From Allopusillimonas soli (GTDB lineage: Bacteria; Pseudomonadota; Gammaproteobacteria; Burkholderiales; Burkholderiaceae_B): 64,000 bases of DNA. The translations under genes were made by a program, and so were the position numbers. This document shows, piece by piece, positions 44,194 through 53,369 of the stretch (positions are counted from its first letter, which is position 1; each line of letters begins with the position of its first letter). The stretch covers positions 744,001-808,000 of the forward strand of contig NZ_SDQC01000001.1 in the NCBI RefSeq assembly GCF_004153445.1. The letters run 5' to 3'. The notes below the pieces were generated by a model. The model was not told where the DNA came from and searched no databases. It was given only the letters and a program-made list of their open reading frames with translations.

Positions 44194-46177
44194 GATTGGC
44201 AAGCTGCAAGGTACGCGCTTCTTCTACGCGGGTGACTTCATCGGCGGGAATATGATAGTCGCGGTTGTAGTTGAAGGTGTGGTAGATCGAATAGGCGATT
44301 AGCGCAACGAACGACAGTATCGTCAGTGGCCACATGTGCCAGATCAAGGCAAAACCGAGCACGGTGCTGAGCGCAGCAAGAATGAAGCCGGCACCCGTGT
44401 TCTTGGGCATGTGTACCGACACGAACCCATCGACGGGACGCTTGTAGCCCATCTGCTTCATGTGCCACCAGGTGTCGCGACTGAAGATGCGGGGTGTGAA
44501 CGCAAAGTTGTAGTCGGGCGGCGGTGAGGAAGTGGACCACTCGAGGGTGCGACCGTCCCACGGATCACCGGTGTGATCGCGCAGGGCCTCGCGGTTGCGG
44601 TAGCTGACAAAAATCTGGATCAGGAAGCATGCAATGCCCAGTGCGATCAACAGCGCGCCCAGCGCGGCGATCTGGAACCAGATCTGCAGCGAAGGATCGT
44701 CGAAATGGCTCAGACGACGCGTGATCCCCATGAGGCCCAGGATGTACAGCGGCATGAAGGCAACCCAGAAACCCACGACCCAGAACCAGAAGGAGCACTT
44801 GCCCCAGAACCGGTCGAGCTTGAATCCGAACGCCTTGGGGAACCAATAGTTGATGGCGGCGAACAGGCCGAACAGCACGCCGCCGATGATCACGTTGTGG
44901 AAGTGGGCTATCAGGAACAGACTGTTGTGCAGCACGAAGTCGGCCGGCGGAACAGCCAGCAGCACGCCCGTCATGCCGCCAATCACGAAGGTGATCATGA
45001 AGGCGACCGTCCACATCATGGGCAGCTCGAAACGGATGCGGCCGCGATACATGGTGAACAGCCAGTTGAATATCTTGGCGCCCGTCGGGATCGAGATGAT
45101 CATCGTCGTGATGCCGAAGAAAGAGTTAACGCTGGCGCCCGAACCCATGGTGAAGAAGTGGTGCAGCCACACAAGGTAGGACAGGACGGTAATGACGATG
45201 GTGGCATACACCATGGATGTGTAGCCGAAGAGGCGCTTGCCGGTGTAGGTGGACACCACTTCGGAAAACACGCCGAACAGAGGCAGAATCAGGATATAGA
45301 CCTCGGGGTGGCCCCAGATCCAGATCAGATTCACGTACATCATGGGATTGCCGCCCAGGTCGTTTGTGAAGAACTGGGTGCCGACGTAGCGGTCCATGCC
45401 GAGCAGGGCCAAGGTCGCGGTGAGAATGGGGAAGGTGATGATGATGAGCACGTTGGTGCACAGCGCGGTCCAGGTGAACACCGGCATTTTCATCAGCTTC
45501 ATGCCCGGCGCGCGCATCTTGATGATGGTGACCGCCAGGTTGATCCCCGAAAGCAGCGTGCCAACCCCCGCTACCTGCAAGGCCCATATGTAGTAGTCAA
45601 CCCCCACGTCGGGACTGTATTGAAGGCCCGAGAGCGGCGGGTAGGCCAGCCAGCCGGTCTTGGCGAACTCGCCAATGAACAGTGAGATCATGACCAGTAT
45701 GGCGCCGCCCGTTGTCATCCAGAAGCTGAAATTATTCAGGAAGGGAAACGCCACGTCGCGGGCGCCGATCTGCAGCGGCACGATGTAGTTCATCAAGCCC
45801 GTGATAAGCGGCATGGCCACGAAAAAGATCATGATTACGCCGTGCGCGGTGAAAATCTGATCATAGTGGTGCGGCGGCAGGTAGCCGAGCGAATCGCCGA
45901 AGGAGATGGCCTGCTGCAGACGCATCATGGCTGCATCGGCAAAGCCGCGCAGCAGCATCACGATACCCAGAATCATGTACATGATCCCGATTTTCTTGTG
46001 ATCGATGCTGGTGATCCAGTCGCGCCACAGATAACCCCACAGGCGATAGCGGGAGATCAGGTACAGCAACGCGATGCCGCCCACGGCGACGGCGGCGAAC
46101 GTGGCGACCAGGATCGGCTCATGATAGGGAATGGACTCCCAGGTCAACTTACCGAATACCAGTTTTTGCAGGTCCAT
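44186..46177 (-). CDS. cyoB: cytochrome bo quinol oxidase subunit I
   Basis: A 663-residue catalytic subunit. The heme-copper centre motifs [20 protein letters not shown] (CuB His and cross-linked Tyr) and [11 protein letters not shown] are present; [12 protein letters not shown] gives the heme ligand region. The N-terminal [14 protein letters not shown] segment is typical of bo quinol oxidases. It reduces O2 with ubiquinol and pumps protons. A 102-base gap with stem-loops separates it from cyoA. Confidence 0.95.
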   Translation of the reverse strand: MDLQKLVFGKLTWESIPYHEPILVATFAAVAVGGIALLYLISRYRLWGYLWRDWITSIDHKKIGIMYMILGIVMLLRGFADAAMMRLQQAISFGDSLGYLPPHHYDQIFTAHGVIMIFFVAMPLITGLMNYIVPLQIGARDVAFPFLNNFSFWMTTGGAILVMISLFIGEFAKTGWLAYPPLSGLQYSPDVGVDYYIWALQVAGVGTLLSGINLAVTIIKMRAPGMKLMKMPVFTWTALCTNVLIIITFPILTATLALLGMDRYVGTQFFTNDLGGNPMMYVNLIWIWGHPEVYILILPLFGVFSEVVSTYTGKRLFGYTSMVYATIVITVLSYLVWLHHFFTMGSGASVNSFFGITTMIISIPTGAKIFNWLFTMYRGRIRFELPMMWTVAFMITFVIGGMTGVLLAVPPADFVLHNSLFLIAHFHNVIIGGVLFGLFAAINYWFPKAFGFKLDRFWGKCSFWFWVVGFWVAFMPLYILGLMGITRRLSHFDDPSLQIWFQIAALGALLIALGIACFLIQIFVSYRNREALRDHTGDPWDGRTLEWSTSSPPPDYNFAFTPRIFSRDTWWHMKQMGYKRPVDGFVSVHMPKNTGAGFILAALSTVLGFALIWHMWPLTILSFVALIAYSIYHTFNYNRDYHIPADEVTRVEEARTLQLANHV

Positions 46178-46230
46178 AATTCTTACTTCGGGTATTGCCT
46201 TGATGGCAAGGTTTGAAAACAGCAACGCGT

Positions 46231-46283
46231 GGCGCGCAAAGCGCCGGTAGCCCGTCAGGGGCGTTTGGCCGCGGCCGGGCTAC
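46231..46283 (-). terminator. two stem-loops between cyoA and cyoB
   Basis: On the transcribed strand, GTAGCCCG and CGGGCTAC (46247-46254 and 46276-46283) pair across the end of cyoA, and a smaller GGCGC-GCAAA-GCGCC hairpin lies at 46231-46245. The larger stem includes the cyoA stop codon. No T tract follows. Likely an attenuator or mRNA-processing site that sets the subunit II to I ratio. Confidence 0.5.
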
Positions 46284-47380
46284 GAAAGGGATGCGTCCGG
46301 GCTGACGCCGTGCGCACGCGCCCTGGCGAGAGCCTCGGCCTCGCTGTACGAGCACAGATCGCCGACATAGTCAGCCGCGGATATCTCAGAAGCATCCAGC
46401 TTGGGAGGATGCCGATGCGGCATGGGCATGTCCGGCGTACCGGGATGATGCACGCCCTCCATGCCGCCGCCACCCTTCATGTCCATGTGCATCATGTCGC
46501 GCATGCAAATGGTGCCGGAGCGAACGCAACGGTTCAGGATGGCTTCATACAAATCTGGCGCGACACTGGCATAGCGGCGAACTGGATCGTTCTGGCTGGG
46601 CTGCTCAAGCTTCAGGTAGCTGGCGCGGTCAAGTTCGCCGCCGGCGCTCCGGTTCTTCGCGACCCATTTCTCGAAGTCGGCCTCGCTCAGGCCATGGAAC
46701 TTGAAGTTCATTCCCGAGAAGCCTGCACCGCTATAGTTGGCGGACATGCCTTCGTAGACGCCCGACTTGTTGATGACCGCATGCAGCATGGTCTGCATGC
46801 CGGCCATGGCGTAGATCTGGCCAGCCAGGGCGGGAATGAAGAAGGAGTTCATGACCGAAGATGCTGTGATCTTGAACGTGATGGGCCGGTCGACGGGCGC
46901 CGCCAGCTCGTTGACCGTGGCAAAACCGTATTCGGGATAGATGAACAGCCATTTCCAGTCCATCGCCACGACCTCGACGGTAAGCGGCTTGACATCGGCA
47001 GGCACGGGGCGGCCCGCCTCAATGCGATCGAGAGGACGATAGGGATCGAGCAAGTGCGTGCTGACCCAGGTGATGCTGCCCAGTGCAATGATGATCATCA
47101 GGGGCACGGACCAGATGACCAGCTCGAGCTTGGTGGAGTGATCCCAGTCGGGCTCATAGCGGGCGCTTGCATTCGATGCGCGATACCGCCAAGCGAAAAC
47201 AATGGTCGCGATGATGACCGGAACGATGACGATGAGCATCAGGCCGGTGGCTATGTAGATGAGATCGCGTTGCTGGACAGCGATATCTCCGGAGGGCTTG
47301 AGCAAAACCGCGTTGCAACCGCTCAGGAGAAAGGCCACGGCAGAAATGAGGAACAGCTTCAGGGATTTGATACGAAACAT
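46280..47380 (-). CDS. cyoA: cytochrome bo quinol oxidase subunit II
   Basis: A 366-residue lipoprotein subunit: signal ending LSGC (lipobox, Cys near residue 22), two membrane segments (LMLIVIVPVIIATIVFAW and LVIWSVPLMIIIALGS), then a periplasmic cupredoxin-like domain with WKWLFIYPEYGFATVN. The CuA ligands of cytochrome c oxidases are absent, as expected for a quinol oxidase. First gene of the leftward cyo-SURF1-reg block. Confidence 0.94.
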   Translation of the reverse strand: MFRIKSLKLFLISAVAFLLSGCNAVLLKPSGDIAVQQRDLIYIATGLMLIVIVPVIIATIVFAWRYRASNASARYEPDWDHSTKLELVIWSVPLMIIIALGSITWVSTHLLDPYRPLDRIEAGRPVPADVKPLTVEVVAMDWKWLFIYPEYGFATVNELAAPVDRPITFKITASSVMNSFFIPALAGQIYAMAGMQTMLHAVINKSGVYEGMSANYSGAGFSGMNFKFHGLSEADFEKWVAKNRSAGGELDRASYLKLEQPSQNDPVRRYASVAPDLYEAILNRCVRSGTICMRDMMHMDMKGGGGMEGVHHPGTPDMPMPHRHPPKLDASEISAADYVGDLCSYSEAEALARARAHGVSPDASLS

Positions 47381-47454
47381 TGCCGATATGCCGGTAAAAC
47401 CAAGGTCAATTCTGAAAGCGAGTACTATAAGTTTGAACAGTCCGCGGGGGAATT

Positions 47455-47602
47455 GGACATTTTGTCCTACCACCCCGCGCCGGTCCGGTGCCGGGCACGG
47501 GTTTTGACCTATGGCGCGCGGTGCGGAGCGGTGACATGCTGTCGAGGAAATACTTGTTACATCGCAGTACAGAAAGGCATTTGTTACATGTAGTCGTTAC
47601 AT
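47455..47602. promoter_or_regulatory. divergent cyoA/MFS control region with a palindrome and GTTACAT repeats
   Basis: Between divergent cyoA and the MFS gene are a 5-3-5 inverted repeat GGACA-TTT-TGTCC at 47455-47467 and three direct copies of GTTACAT at 47556-47562, 47583-47589 and 47596-47602. The last copies abut TATAAA (47602-47607), which with TTGTTA at 47581 could form the MFS promoter at short spacing. The repeats look like a regulator array for the rightward gene. Function is inferred. Confidence 0.45.
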
Positions 47603-47627
47603 ATAAAGCAGCAGCAGGAGAGACACC

Positions 47628-48986
47628 ATGGCTGAACATACCCTGAACGCGCCGGTTCCGGGCGTCCGCGCACAGCGGGACGACAGGGCAAGGGCCGCCC
47701 GAGAGGCGGCGGGTCACGAAACCGTCACACCCGGCGATATCGCTGTCGGCGTGATCATAGGAAGAACCTCGGAGTTTTTTGACTTCTTTACCTACGGCAT
47801 CGCCTCGGTCATTGTCTTTCCGCAGGTTTTCTTTCCCTTCGTCGATGCGTTCACGGGCACCATGTACTCCTTTGCGATCTTCGCACTGGCGTTCATTTTC
47901 CGCCCCCTGGGAACCACGCTGTTCATGCACATACAGAAGCTGTGGGGCCGGGGTGTCAAGCTGACAGCCGCCCTCTTTCTGCTGGGCACGGCCACGGCGG
48001 GCATCGCCTTTCTGCCGTCCTACGAGACCAGCGGCGCCCACGCCATATTGCTTCTGGCCATATTCCGTTGCATCCAGGGAATTGCCTATGGGGGTTCCTG
48101 GGATGGCTTGCCGTCGCTACTGGCGCTGAACGCCCCCGCCAAGAAACGCGGCTGGTATTCCATGATGGGCCAATTGGCCGCACCTCTGGGCTTCCTGGTG
48201 GCCGGCGCACTATTCCTGTATCTGCACACAAGGCTGGAACCGCAGGATTTCCTGACCTGGGCCTGGCGTTTCCCCTTCTATGTGGCATTCGCCATCAACG
48301 TGGTCGGTCTCTTTGCCCGCCTGCGCCTGGTTCTGGCAAATGAATACACGCAAATGCTGGAAGACCGCGAACTCAAGCCCATCGGCACTGTGCAGATGGC
48401 CCGCACCCAAGGCTACAACCTGTTCATCGGCGCCTTTGCCTCGCTGTCCAGCTACGCCCTGTTCCATTTGGTGACCATTTTCCCCCTGTCCTGGATCGCC
48501 ATTCATCACAGCCAGGCCATTCCGGATGTGTTGATCATCGAACTGATCGGCGCAGTCATCGGCCTCGCCTTCATGTTCCTGTCGGGGATGATTGCCGACA
48601 GGATCGGCCGCCGTTCCACACTCGGCCTGGGCGCGGTGCTGACGGCCGCCTTTGCCCTGGTTTCCCCCTGGCTTCTGGGCGGCGGCACCATGAGCCAGGA
48701 CGCCTTCATCCTGATCGGCTTTGCCCTGCTGGGCTTCTCCTATGGCCAGTCCTCGGGTACCGCAACGGCAAACTTCCTGCCCAGCTGCCGCTACACCGGC
48801 GCAGCCCTCACGACCGACCTGGCATGGTTGATCGGCGCTGCTTTTGCGCCGTTGGTCGCGCTGGGCGTGTCGACCCGGTTCGGCCTGGCTGGCATTAGCC
48901 TGTATCTGCTGTCCGGCGCCGCGTGTACCTTGCTGGCGCTAAGGATCAACCGGCGGGTGCGCCACAGCGGCCGTGCCGCCGCCTGA
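47628..48986 (+). CDS. MFS transporter, metabolite:H+ symporter-like
   Basis: A 452-residue major facilitator with 12 membrane segments. The N-terminal GRTSEFFDFFTYGIASVIVFPQ and FIFRPLGTTLFMH correspond to TM1 and TM2 of the MHS family (citrate, shikimate, dicarboxylate carriers). LSGMIADRIGRRSTLG is the TM8-9 motif. CAGGAG precedes ATG. Substrate unknown; a carboxylate is likely. The region before it has repeated GTTACAT elements. Confidence 0.9.
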   Translation: MAEHTLNAPVPGVRAQRDDRARAAREAAGHETVTPGDIAVGVIIGRTSEFFDFFTYGIASVIVFPQVFFPFVDAFTGTMYSFAIFALAFIFRPLGTTLFMHIQKLWGRGVKLTAALFLLGTATAGIAFLPSYETSGAHAILLLAIFRCIQGIAYGGSWDGLPSLLALNAPAKKRGWYSMMGQLAAPLGFLVAGALFLYLHTRLEPQDFLTWAWRFPFYVAFAINVVGLFARLRLVLANEYTQMLEDRELKPIGTVQMARTQGYNLFIGAFASLSSYALFHLVTIFPLSWIAIHHSQAIPDVLIIELIGAVIGLAFMFLSGMIADRIGRRSTLGLGAVLTAAFALVSPWLLGGGTMSQDAFILIGFALLGFSYGQSSGTATANFLPSCRYTGAALTTDLAWLIGAAFAPLVALGVSTRFGLAGISLYLLSGAACTLLALRINRRVRHSGRAAA

Positions 48987-49009
48987 GGCGTGCCGACGAG
49001 CCGGTTCTT

Positions 49010-50014
49010 TTATACTTCGGCATTGATGCCGGGAACGCCGCGCCGTATCGACGCCGAATAGGAAACCGCATCCCGTGCGGCGCGCGCTCTGTCCGTATAA
49101 CGCCCCCGCCGCCGGTATTCCGGCAGCGAGTTGGCGCCTTGCAGGGCTCCCAGGTCGTACAGATAGCCATCCAGGTAGCCCGACAACAGCAACCTGTAGT
49201 CCATGGGCAGGCCCGGCACAATCTGCTGGGCCATTCTGAATACAATGGTGATGCAGTTGGCCGTAAGTGTGTTATAGAAGCGCGGCTGCGCCAGCAGGCG
49301 GTTCGCGCTGTTCACATAGGCCAGGAACAGGGCGCCGGCAGCCTCCCGAGGCATATGCACCCGATACAGATAACAGTCTTCGCCTCGCACATTGGTGCGC
49401 GCACGCAGGCTGTCCTCTTCGGTCGACGCGATCAGGCTGAGTTCGTACTGCCTGAAAAAGCCGCCGATCTCCGAGAACCGGTCACCCTTCTTGCGCCGGA
49501 TCTCGACCGAGAACACAACGTAATCATTTCGTCCGTCCTCATCAAGAAAGCCGAAAGAGACCAGCGCATGAGCGATCGACCTGTGCCCCCAGTAGGAAAG
49601 GGTGAGGTCCACGGACTGAAGCCTGGATATCGCATAGCGGCGCGTTTCCCACCGCGGCGTGAAATCGCTGCGGCTGCGCCATGCAAAGTTGCGTACATTA
49701 CGCAGCGTGATCCAATCGCCCTGCACAACGCCGTGCGTCTGCCTGGCCACCTCGGGAATCCAGTCGCGATCGCCCGCGGGCCGAATCGAATGCCACCAGG
49801 CCAATAGCCCCGACAGTACGGCCCCGTATGCGTACGCCAGCCACCATTGGCCAGAGGCCGTCCCTGCCAGCGCCGCTGCGGCGAGCACCAGCCAGACCGC
49901 CGCCGCGCTGGCACCTGCCCACCGCGGCGCGGGCAACCGAATATACAGCGCCAATGCGCCCCACATCGCCGTAAGGCCGATGATGATGCCGATGACCACA
50001 GGCAATGTGCTCAT
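49010..50014 (-). CDS. DUF4105-domain membrane protein
   Basis: A 334-residue protein. Three to four membrane segments lie in the first 85 residues, followed by a soluble DUF4105-like part with SYWGHRSIAHALVSFGF, and YNTLTANCITIVFRMA containing the N-C-T/I-T motif with a likely catalytic cysteine. DUF4105 proteins are predicted cysteine peptidases or transglutaminase relatives in the envelope. ATG 50014 starts the first helix. It is 4 bases after the small cysteine protein gene, so the two form an operon. Confidence 0.8.
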   Translation of the reverse strand: MSTLPVVIGIIIGLTAMWGALALYIRLPAPRWAGASAAAVWLVLAAAALAGTASGQWWLAYAYGAVLSGLLAWWHSIRPAGDRDWIPEVARQTHGVVQGDWITLRNVRNFAWRSRSDFTPRWETRRYAISRLQSVDLTLSYWGHRSIAHALVSFGFLDEDGRNDYVVFSVEIRRKKGDRFSEIGGFFRQYELSLIASTEEDSLRARTNVRGEDCYLYRVHMPREAAGALFLAYVNSANRLLAQPRFYNTLTANCITIVFRMAQQIVPGLPMDYRLLLSGYLDGYLYDLGALQGANSLPEYRRRGRYTDRARAARDAVSYSASIRRGVPGINAEV

Positions 50015-50018
50015 GAGG

Positions 50019-50423
50019 CTATGGCCTGGAAACGCCGTCATGGACTGCCGCGAGCAGATCGTGCTCATCCAGCAGGTCGAACACGACCTGCCGTCTTGCC
50101 TCGAAACATCGCCGCAGCGCCGCCGGAATGCTCTTGCGCGTCTTGCGGCACAGCCCTGGTTGCGGCAAGACCTCTATTCGCAGGCCCATGACCGTGCGCA
50201 CTTCGTTGCTGCCCGGCGCTATATCCACCACGATTCCGAGCTGCCGGCGCATCAAACCCTGGACGTGCCGCAGATCAGCCAGGCTGTCGATAGACTCGAT
50301 GCGGGCAAGCAGCCGCTTTTCCTCTTCTCGCGTCAACATCAGAATGCGCAGATCGCCCTCGGGTTGCGACAGCAACCTTTCACGCTCGCAAATACAGGCT
50401 CCGGGCGGACATTGGATTCTCAT
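50019..50423 (-). CDS. conserved small protein of unknown function with clustered cysteines
   Basis: I do not recognise a named family. The 134-residue product (ATG 50423; ATG 50432 adds three residues) starts MRIQCPPGACICERERLL, giving three cysteines in eleven residues. A charged helical middle follows (LTREEEKRLLARIESI), and the C-terminal half has another Cys (LPQPGLCRKTRKSIP) and FEARRQVVFDLLDEHDLL. The cysteine spacing could bind a metal. It is coupled with the DUF4105 gene. Confidence 0.65.
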   Translation of the reverse strand: MRIQCPPGACICERERLLSQPEGDLRILMLTREEEKRLLARIESIDSLADLRHVQGLMRRQLGIVVDIAPGSNEVRTVMGLRIEVLPQPGLCRKTRKSIPAALRRCFEARRQVVFDLLDEHDLLAAVHDGVSRP

Positions 50424-50501
50424 GGCAGGCATTTATCAAGCGTAACACCGGCGCGCGACATTTACCCGGCCTCAGGCCTGGCGAAATCGGAACCGGCTAT
50501 C

Positions 50502-51476
50502 TCAGCCGCAGCATTGGCCCGACGCCTCGTCGGTATCGGCACAGCCATCCTCTTCGACCTGCACGGTCACATGCAGGATGTTGAACCGTTCGGCCACACG
50601 TGCCTTGATGGCAGCGACCACGTCGCGAGGCTGGGCGCCCGTGCGAGGTACGACATGGACGGTCAGCAGATGCTGCTCCGCCGTCATGGACCAGACATGG
50701 ATATGATGGGCATCGCTGACCTGAGCCACATTCTGCTCAAGGTCGGCCTTGATATCGGCGATGCTGACACCGGACGGCGCCCCCTCCAATAGAATATGGC
50801 CCGACGAACGGATGATGTGCCACGCGCCACGCAAGACAATCAGCGCAACGAGAACGGAGAGAATGGGATCTATGGGCATCCACCCGGTCCACATGATGAT
50901 CAGCGCCGCCGCTATGGCCGCCACCGAACCCAGCATGTCGCCCAGCACATGCAGCAGCGCGCTGCGCATGTTCAAATTGGCCTGGCTGCCGCCATTCAGC
51001 ACCACAAAGGCCACGATATTGGCAAGCAGGCCCGCGCAGGCGACGGCAAGCATGGGTAGCCCCATTACTGCCACGGGCTCAATGAAGCGCCCCACTGCCT
51101 CGACCACGATCCAGACCGCAATGAAAAACAGCGCAAGCCCATTCACAAATGCCGCCAGGATCTCCATGCGGCGATAGCCGTATGACAGCTGTTCAGTGGC
51201 TTCACGCCGTCCTATGCGCAGCGCAAACCAGCTGAAGCCCAACGCAGCGGCATCGCTGGCCATATGGCCAGCGTCGGCGAGCAGCGCGAGGGATCCCGAA
51301 AACAGGCCGCCCGCTACTTCGACCAGCAGGAACACCACGATGATGCCGAATGCCCAGGCTATGCGCCGTTCGTCGGTAATACCCGCCGCGTGATTGTGGC
51401 CGCCTGGGCCGTGATGATGGTGGTGGCCGTGATGGCCATGTTCGTGGGCCGCGCCTGTATGGCTGTGGTCGTGCAT
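50502..51476 (-). CDS. cation diffusion facilitator metal exporter (CzcD/ZitB-like)
   Basis: A 324-residue CDF transporter. A histidine-rich N-terminus (MHDHSHTGAAHEHGHHGHHHHHG) precedes six membrane segments. The metal site is formed by LLADAGHMASDAAAL in TM2 and HVLGDMLGSVAAI in TM5 (H-x3-D in both). A cytoplasmic C-terminal dimer domain has HHIHVWSMTAEQHLLTVHV. It exports Zn2+ and perhaps Co2+ or Cd2+ by proton antiport. It is a single gene between the small cysteine protein and the cytochrome gene. Confidence 0.94.
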   Translation of the reverse strand: MHDHSHTGAAHEHGHHGHHHHHGPGGHNHAAGITDERRIAWAFGIIVVFLLVEVAGGLFSGSLALLADAGHMASDAAALGFSWFALRIGRREATEQLSYGYRRMEILAAFVNGLALFFIAVWIVVEAVGRFIEPVAVMGLPMLAVACAGLLANIVAFVVLNGGSQANLNMRSALLHVLGDMLGSVAAIAAALIIMWTGWMPIDPILSVLVALIVLRGAWHIIRSSGHILLEGAPSGVSIADIKADLEQNVAQVSDAHHIHVWSMTAEQHLLTVHVVPRTGAQPRDVVAAIKARVAERFNILHVTVQVEEDGCADTDEASGQCCG

Positions 51477-51622
51477 GATGAGGCTCCGCCCCGTCGGGGC
51501 CGCCGGGCTACGCCCGTTCCAGTTGATGCAGTGCCTCTATTGTATGCGCTATGCCCGATTCTCCAGGGGTTCCTGAATGGGCACGGCCCTGATGGCCGCA
51601 CCCGACGCCATGGAACCGCGCG

Positions 51623-51955
51623 TCATGACCCCGCTGTTGCATTGGCCACGTACTCCGCCACCGCATTGATGTCCTCCTCGCTGAGCGACGAGGCAAATGA
51701 AGGCATGACGCCCACGCCTTCGGTGACCGCCTTGCGGATGCGGTCCAGTTCAGGCTTCATTTCATCCAGATTCGGCCCGATTGCTCCGGCGGAGCCCGCA
51801 TCCGCCAAAGTATGACAGACCGCACAGGCCGGTGTTGCCTCGGACATGAACAACGCCTTGCCGCGTTCGAGAACGGCCTGGTCGGCGGCCAGACTGACAC
51901 TGGCGGCGCCGGCCAGTGCCCAGGCCGCCAGAATTGTTGCTGCTATATGCTTCAT
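51623..51955 (-). CDS. sorB: sulfite dehydrogenase cytochrome c subunit (class I c-type cytochrome)
   Basis: A 110-residue cytochrome with a Sec signal (HIAATILAAWALAGAASVSLA) and one heme-binding motif CAVCH; the methionine ligand is in GVMPSFAS. It follows the molybdenum subunit gene by 60 bases on the same strand. Together they match SorAB, which oxidises sulfite in the periplasm and passes electrons to cytochrome c. ATG at 51958 is an alternative start adding one Met. No sulfur-oxidation cluster is nearby. Confidence 0.88.
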   Translation of the reverse strand: MKHIAATILAAWALAGAASVSLAADQAVLERGKALFMSEATPACAVCHTLADAGSAGAIGPNLDEMKPELDRIRKAVTEGVGVMPSFASSLSEEDINAVAEYVANATAGS

Positions 51956-52018
51956 CAAATACTCCGGAAGCCCCGCCGCTGGCGGCGGGGCGATACATCT
52001 TTCTGCTTGACAGGCGTC

Positions 52019-53254
52019 TTAGGCCACCTTGATGGCAACCATGTGATCACGCCAGCTATTGTTGACATAGCCGCGATTGTTCTCGACACGGTTTTCGGGC
52101 TGGGACTTGCCGTCTTCGTTGGTGACGCGGCAAGCCATCTGGTAGGTACCCGGCTTCAGTTCGGCGGAGAGCACAAAGCTGCGCCATGCGTACTTGCCCA
52201 GATCCGGTCCGATGAACTCGGCCTCCTTCCAGGACTTGCCGCCATCAACGGACACTTCCACTTTCTCTGGCTCGCTCATGCCGCCCATTGCCACGCCGGT
52301 AATCTGCACCCGGCCCGCCTTAACGGGCTGATTCGGGTCGGACGGCATGGTAATCCACGATTTCGGATCCATTTCCCAGATGGAATCATATTCAGGCGTA
52401 CCCTTCACGCCGATAGGCGAGAAGCGGTAGCTGCTCTGCTGGATTTTTGCCGGCGACTGATCCTTGGTGAAAGCGACGTGCTTGACGTACTTCACATTGT
52501 TGACGCCTGCATAGCCCGGAACAATCATGCGCAGCGGCCCTCCATGCGCCAGCGGCAGCGCTTCGCCATTGACTTCCCATGCAAGAATGGCGTCTTCTAT
52601 ACCCGACAGCGGCACAGACCGCTCGACCATGAGCGTATTCGGATCCAGGCCGGCGGGAATCTCCTCTCCACCCGTGCTGGTCATGTACTTCATGCCATCG
52701 GCCATGCCGCCCGTCGCTTCGAGCACCGCCTTGACGGGCACACCTGTGAACGAGACACAACCCGCCGCGCCCACTGTCCACTGCGTGCCGCTCGGCTTGT
52801 GCGGAAAGAAACCGCGCCCGTTGCCGGAACACTGCAGCACCATGGTGACGGTCTCCAGACCCAGGGTCTTCAGCTCGGCCACCGTAAAGCTGCGAGGCGA
52901 CTTGACGCCTGAAATCTCCACTTTCCAGCTGTCGGGATCCTTCACGATGTCTTCGGAAGGCGGCGTCAGATTATTGCGGATGTACAGTCTGTCCAGCGGT
53001 GTGATGCCCGCGGAACCAAAGGCATCGCGCCTCGTCTCCACTGTGTTGGCGCTGTGAACAATCATGCTGTTCGCATCTTTCCATTTGGCATAGCCAGGCA
53101 AAGGCTTTTCCGCCGATACCGGCCCAGGCGACGAGCTGGAAGCCGGCTCCGTGGAATCAGCATGCGCCAGGCTCCCGCCGAAACCGGCCCAGGCCACCGC
53201 TCCCCCAGCCGATGCCAGCAAGCGCCGACGGATCAGATTGGTCTGTTCTTTCAT
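52019..53254 (-). CDS. sorA: sulfite dehydrogenase molybdopterin subunit (sulfite oxidase family)
   Basis: A 411-residue molybdoenzyme. A twin-arginine signal (IRRRLLASAGG) leads to the sulfite-oxidase molybdopterin domain with the Mo-binding cysteine in VLQCSGNGRGFF and AGCVSFTGVPVKAVLE, followed by a C-terminal Mo-co dimer domain (VEVSVDGGKSWKEAEF). AGAGGA lies before ATG 53254; ATG 53272 is less likely. It is exported folded by Tat and pairs with the cytochrome gene after it. Confidence 0.92.
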   Translation of the reverse strand: MKEQTNLIRRRLLASAGGAVAWAGFGGSLAHADSTEPASSSSPGPVSAEKPLPGYAKWKDANSMIVHSANTVETRRDAFGSAGITPLDRLYIRNNLTPPSEDIVKDPDSWKVEISGVKSPRSFTVAELKTLGLETVTMVLQCSGNGRGFFPHKPSGTQWTVGAAGCVSFTGVPVKAVLEATGGMADGMKYMTSTGGEEIPAGLDPNTLMVERSVPLSGIEDAILAWEVNGEALPLAHGGPLRMIVPGYAGVNNVKYVKHVAFTKDQSPAKIQQSSYRFSPIGVKGTPEYDSIWEMDPKSWITMPSDPNQPVKAGRVQITGVAMGGMSEPEKVEVSVDGGKSWKEAEFIGPDLGKYAWRSFVLSAELKPGTYQMACRVTNEDGKSQPENRVENNRGYVNNSWRDHMVAIKVA

Positions 53255-53369
53255 AATGAATCCTCTTTTCATGACGTCAAGTTATTTCTGTGTGTGGATT
53301 TTATATTCTTTTTTTGAATTTACTTATAACTCGAAATCAGTTTTGCAACAATGGCCAGACGTGAACCGG

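Noticed and set aside
44573-45685. Rightward open frame (370 codons) opposite cyoB
   Set aside because: Composed of charged low-complexity residues expected from reading antisense to a membrane protein.
46229-47593. Long rightward open frame (454 codons) opposite cyoA
   Set aside because: Antisense shadow of cyoA; no family resemblance and no ribosome site.
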